Assembly (NCBI GenBank): GCA_003487805.1
Contig: DNNE01000171.1
Coordinates: 58,777 to 92,213, forward strand
Source of the DNA: Blastocatellia bacterium
GTDB lineage: Bacteria; Acidobacteriota; Blastocatellia; Pyrinomonadales; Pyrinomonadaceae
Direction: 5' to 3'
DNA: 33,437 bases
In this document: in pieces, positions 30,420 to 33,437 of the stretch
Layout: every line of letters starts with the position of its first letter
Position numbering within the stretch: position 1 is the stretch's first letter
Notes under the pieces: generated by a model
What the model saw: the letters and a program-made list of their open reading frames with translations, nothing else
What the model was told of the DNA's origin: nothing
The model's database searches: none
Made by a program: the position numbers and the translations under genes

Positions 30420-32891
30420 TTAGCGTTCTTTTGCGATCAGAGGTTGGCCTGAAATGTCCGGCTCAGGTGGCCGTCGACGTATCAATTCTTCCGGAACCGG
30501 TGGGGGTGGATTCGCGACGACGGTCTCTAACGCTGCATCAACAATTTCGTTGATGCGCGTAATGAGTTTAATGTTCAGCTCGGCCCGCACGTCTTCAGGA
30601 ATATCTTCGAGGTCGCCTTCGTTGCGCGCCGGCAGGATTATTCGACGAATGCCCGCGCGATGCGCCGCGAGAACTTTTTCCTTGATGCCGCCGACCGGAA
30701 ATACCAGGCCCGAGAGAGTTATCTCGCCGGTCATCGACGTATCGGGTCGCACGCGGCGGCCCGTGTAGAGCGATGCGAGCGCGGCGGTGATCGTCACACC
30801 GGCGCTTGGTCCATCCTTGGGAATCGCACCCGCGGGCACGTGCAGGTGCACGCCGTAATTCTTGAACATCGAAGGATCGATGCCAAAGTCCTGGGCATGG
30901 GACCACAGATAAGACTGCGCGGCGCGCGCCGACTCCTGCATTACTTCGCCGAGCTGTCCCGTGATCGTAAAGCCCTGGCCTCCGGGCAGCAGGTTCGCTT
31001 CGATGAAAAGAATTTCACCGCCCATCTCAGTTACAGCCATCCCGGTAGCAACTCCCGACGGCAATTCTTTACGTGCTTCTTCAGGATAAAACTTTGGCGA
31101 ACCGAGAAAATCGTGGACGACATCAGTGTCGACGGTAACTTTCTCGGTCTGGCCCTGGGCGATCTTCAGCGCCACTTTACGCGCGATGCGTCCGATGGTT
31201 CGCTCGAGTTGGCGCACCCCGGCCTCGCGCGTGTAACGCGTCGTGACCAGACCAATGGCAGCATCGGTGATTTCAAGTTGCTCAGGCGTCAATCCGTTCT
31301 CGCGGACCTGACGCGGCACCAGATAGCGTTTGGCGATTTCCAGTTTTTCGCGATCGCTATAACCGGCGAGCCCGATAATGTCCATGCGATCGCGCAACGG
31401 CGGCGGGATTGGTCCCAGCTGATTCGCGGTCGCGATGAAGAGAACTTTCGAAAGGTCAAACGGCAAATCCAGATAATGATCCGTGAAACTATTGTTCTGT
31501 TCCGGGTCGAGAATCTCGAGCAATGCGGCCGCCGGATCGCCGCGATAGTCGGCGCCGAGCTTGTCGATCTCATCGAGCATCATCACCGGATTGTTCACTC
31601 CGGCCCGGCGAATCGATTGAACGATGCGGCCGGGCATGGCGCCCACGTACGTGCGGCGATGGCCGCGCAACTCTGCTTCGTCGCGAACGCCTCCGAGGCT
31701 CAGCCGCTCGAATTTTCGTCCCATCGCGCGCGCGATTGAACGGCCCAGCGAAGTCTTGCCGACACCGGGAGCGCCGACAAAACAAAGGATCGGGCTCTTC
31801 GCGTCCGGACGCAATTTGATCACGGCGAGGAATTCCAGGATGCGCTCCTTTACATCCTTGATGTCATAGTGATCCTCATCCAGAACTCTTTGCGCTTCGT
31901 TCAGATCAAGAACGTCTGCTGAAGACTTCTTCCACGGCAACTCAAGAATGAAATCGAGATAGGTGCGGATGACGTGATAATCGGGCGCCATCGACGGAAG
32001 CTTTTCCATCCGGCTGAGTTCGCGTTCAGCCTCTTTGCGCACATCGTCGGGCAGATCGGCTTTCGCGAGCCGATCGCGCAACTGGCCGGCTTCCGCTTCT
32101 TCGCCACTCTCGTCCTCGCCCAGCTCTTTCTGAATCGCTTTCATCTGTTGACGCAGCACGTAATCACGTTGTGCCTTGTCCATTTCAGTTTGCGCTTCGC
32201 TGGCAATCTTTGAACGCAGCCGAATGATTTCAACTTCGCGGGCCAGGAAATCGTGAGCGAGATGGACCAGGTCGTCGACGCTGTTGGCTTCGAGCATCTG
32301 CTGCTCTTTCTCAACGCCAAGACTGAGAATCGATCCCAGAAAATAAGCCAGCCGGACCGGATCGTCCGCGCCCAGCACCAGGAGACGAACTTCCGGCGGC
32401 ACTTGCGGCAGGTAAGCCAGCGCCTGCTGAATCAGCGATTGAACATTGCGCTTGGTCGCCTCGACTTTTTCTTTGTCCTTTAGTTCCAATTCAGGCAGCA
32501 CGCGTACGCGCGCGCGCAGGTGCGGCTCGGTTTGTTCCCAGGCCATCACTTGAATGCGATCGATTCCCTGCACGATCAAGTGCAAAGTGTCTTCGACGCG
32601 TTCCATGCGCTTGATCTGAACCAGCGTTCCCACTTCATAGAGATCCTCGGGTTTGGCGTCTCCATCCGAAACCCGTTCCGGCCGCACACTGATGCAGGCG
32701 AGCAGTTTCTCTTCTCCGCCCAGCGCGGCTTCGACTGCGGCCATCGATCCGGGGCGGCCCACTGACAGCGGCACCATAGTCTCGGGAAACAGCGTTGTGT
32801 TCTGCAACGGCAAGACCGGAATTACGAAAGGCACGTCCGGTTTCTTAACAGATGCGTTCGCTTCGGGTTTGTTGGAGTTTGTTTCTGCCAT
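30420..32891 (-). CDS. lon: ATP-dependent protease Lon
   Basis: From ATG 32891 this is 823 residues. The N-terminal LAN domain starts VIPVLPLQNTTLFPETMVPLSVGR. A coiled coil follows (about 190-260, with YVLRQQMKAIQKELGEDE). The AAA+ module has Walker A GAPGVGKTS (Lys379) and Walker B VMMLDEIDKLG. The C-terminal protease domain has the Ser696 (KDGPSAGVTI) and Lys739 (GGIKEKVLAAHRAG) dyad. All catalytic elements are intact. Lon degrades misfolded and some regulatory proteins in the cytoplasm. The gene begins 25 bases after the hsp20 gene, so the two should share the promoter at 33358-33386. That unites refolding and degradation of damaged protein. A longer frame from 32960 overlaps hsp20 and is not needed. 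Confidence 0.95.
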   Translation of the reverse strand: MAETNSNKPEANASVKKPDVPFVIPVLPLQNTTLFPETMVPLSVGRPGSMAAVEAALGGEEKLLACISVRPERVSDGDAKPEDLYEVGTLVQIKRMERVEDTLHLIVQGIDRIQVMAWEQTEPHLRARVRVLPELELKDKEKVEATKRNVQSLIQQALAYLPQVPPEVRLLVLGADDPVRLAYFLGSILSLGVEKEQQMLEANSVDDLVHLAHDFLAREVEIIRLRSKIASEAQTEMDKAQRDYVLRQQMKAIQKELGEDESGEEAEAGQLRDRLAKADLPDDVRKEAERELSRMEKLPSMAPDYHVIRTYLDFILELPWKKSSADVLDLNEAQRVLDEDHYDIKDVKERILEFLAVIKLRPDAKSPILCFVGAPGVGKTSLGRSIARAMGRKFERLSLGGVRDEAELRGHRRTYVGAMPGRIVQSIRRAGVNNPVMMLDEIDKLGADYRGDPAAALLEILDPEQNNSFTDHYLDLPFDLSKVLFIATANQLGPIPPPLRDRMDIIGLAGYSDREKLEIAKRYLVPRQVRENGLTPEQLEITDAAIGLVTTRYTREAGVRQLERTIGRIARKVALKIAQGQTEKVTVDTDVVHDFLGSPKFYPEEARKELPSGVATGMAVTEMGGEILFIEANLLPGGQGFTITGQLGEVMQESARAAQSYLWSHAQDFGIDPSMFKNYGVHLHVPAGAIPKDGPSAGVTITAALASLYTGRRVRPDTSMTGEITLSGLVFPVGGIKEKVLAAHRAGIRRIILPARNEGDLEDIPEDVRAELNIKLITRINEIVDAALETVVANPPPPVPEELIRRRPPEPDISGQPLIAKER

Positions 32892-32916
32892 GACAATAAA
32901 TGTGCGACTGATCGTT

Positions 32917-33300
32917 TTATCTTCGGGCGGCTTTCGCTTGTTCTTCGCGCAGCCGCACAATCAAGAGGCCGTCACGATAATCACGTTCGATTGAGGCATG
33001 TTCGATCGAGCGAGGGAACTTAATCATTTTTTCAAATCGGCTATAAGTAATCTCAAGCTGGTAGTGCGACACGCCTTCGCCGCACGTTCCATCGCGGCGC
33101 GACCCGCTGATGCGCAAGACGTCCGTTTCGAGAGTGATTTCTATATCGGCAGGTTTGATGCCGGCGAGATCGACTTTGACGATCCAACCATCTTTGCTGC
33201 GATACACGTCTGCCGCAGGACACCATAAGCGGCCGGAGGGCCGGCTCTGGCGATCATCACGAATCATGCGGAAATAACGTTCAAGCGATTCGCCGGACAT
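32917..33300 (-). CDS. Small heat-shock protein, Hsp20/alpha-crystallin family
   Basis: This 127-residue protein is an alpha-crystallin domain protein. It has CPAADVYRSKDGWIVKVDLAGIKPADIEITLETDVLRISG, then YQLEITYSRFEKMIKFPRSIE, ending DYRDGLLIVRLRE. The usual C-terminal I-x-I motif is not obvious, so oligomer packing may differ. It should hold unfolding proteins in solution as an ATP-independent chaperone. GGAG lies about nine bases upstream of ATG 33300. It is the first gene of a pair with lon. I see no CIRCE element upstream. Confidence 0.92.
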   Translation of the reverse strand: MSGESLERYFRMIRDDRQSRPSGRLWCPAADVYRSKDGWIVKVDLAGIKPADIEITLETDVLRISGSRRDGTCGEGVSHYQLEITYSRFEKMIKFPRSIEHASIERDYRDGLLIVRLREEQAKAARR

Positions 33301-33357
33301 GACAGTAGCTCCGTTTCCAAATCATCCAAGGGGTTTCAGGGGAATTGTCTAACAGGA

Positions 33358-33386
33358 AGTATAGATGTTTCGGGCGAGGATGTCAG
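33358..33386 (-). promoter_or_regulatory. Sigma-70-type promoter of hsp20-lon
   Basis: Read on the minus strand, CTGACA (33386-33381) and TATACT (33363-33358) each match consensus at five of six, with an ideal 17-base spacer. Transcription would start near 33351, giving a leader of about 50 bases. No clear sigma-32 pattern is seen, so basal expression by the housekeeping sigma factor is likely. Confidence 0.6.
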
Positions 33387-33419
33387 TTCACCTCACAACC
33401 CGGTAGTGGTACACAGGTT

Positions 33420-33437
33420 GACTCCCTCTCCCTTTGG
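33420..33437. repeat. Start of a CCCTCTCCC-family repeat
   Basis: GACTCCCTCTCCCTTTGG at the window end matches the left arm of the element at 12740-12900. The element is cut by the window edge. Confidence 0.7.

Noticed and set aside
31289..31785. Open frames within and opposite lon
   Set aside because: They are shadows of a gene whose catalytic motifs are all intact.

Overview
The window is bacterial: dense protein-coding DNA of medium-high GC, with no rRNA or tRNA that I can see. Its mix of genes (secreted M20, S9 and gamma-glutamyltransferase enzymes, FecR-domain protein, LptE/HolA pair, NarL-type regulators) and its many GC-rich palindromic spacers suggest an environmental Gram-negative of the Acidobacteriota, possibly Blastocatellia. 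That placement is inference from gene content and style. LptE, TolC and an O-antigen ligase do show an outer membrane directly.

Layout. 1-2836: envelope polysaccharide genes (DUF354 protein, polyprenyl-phosphate sugar-1-phosphate transferase). 3099-6549: DinB-like protein, exported gamma-glutamyltransferase, and an exported two-repeat Asn/Arg-rich protein. 6673-7897: a MazEF-type toxin-antitoxin pair with an unknown third gene. 7915-10753: an exported M20 peptidase divergent from an O-antigen ligase that appears to carry a PDZ-like insert. 10872-13910: endonuclease III-like protein, VOC protein, LptE and DNA polymerase III delta (HolA). 14210-16309: an exported S9 peptidase on a segment flanked by two copies of the 3' end of holA. 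16588-21428: a TolC / EmrA-like / EmrB-like tripartite exporter, followed by an exported coiled-coil protein with a possible Hedgehog/DD-peptidase-like end (21604-22386) and a cytidylate-kinase-like protein. 23238-28015: a signalling cluster with a 45-codon membrane-peptide ORF translationally coupled to a MEDS-PAS-PAS-PAS histidine kinase, a NarL-type regulator, a receiver-only protein and a second NarL-type regulator. 28066-30413: a divergent pair of exported proteins, one with FecR-like domains. 30420-33300: hsp20-lon, transcribed leftward from a good sigma-70-type promoter.

The most unusual feature is the spacers. Most non-coding gaps above about 80 bp hold an imperfect inverted repeat, and these belong to many unrelated sequence families. 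In one class each arm is itself a hairpin, and the two arms differ by changes that keep both hairpins paired. In the other class the arms are short 7-10 nt motifs repeated in tandem, and several elements are nested one inside another around the same centre. Many lie against a start codon, one supplies the last codons of the endonuclease III-like gene, and one lies inside the uncertain 5' end of the O-antigen ligase.

Starts were chosen from ribosome binding sites, signal peptides and promoters where visible. No database search or folding program was run.
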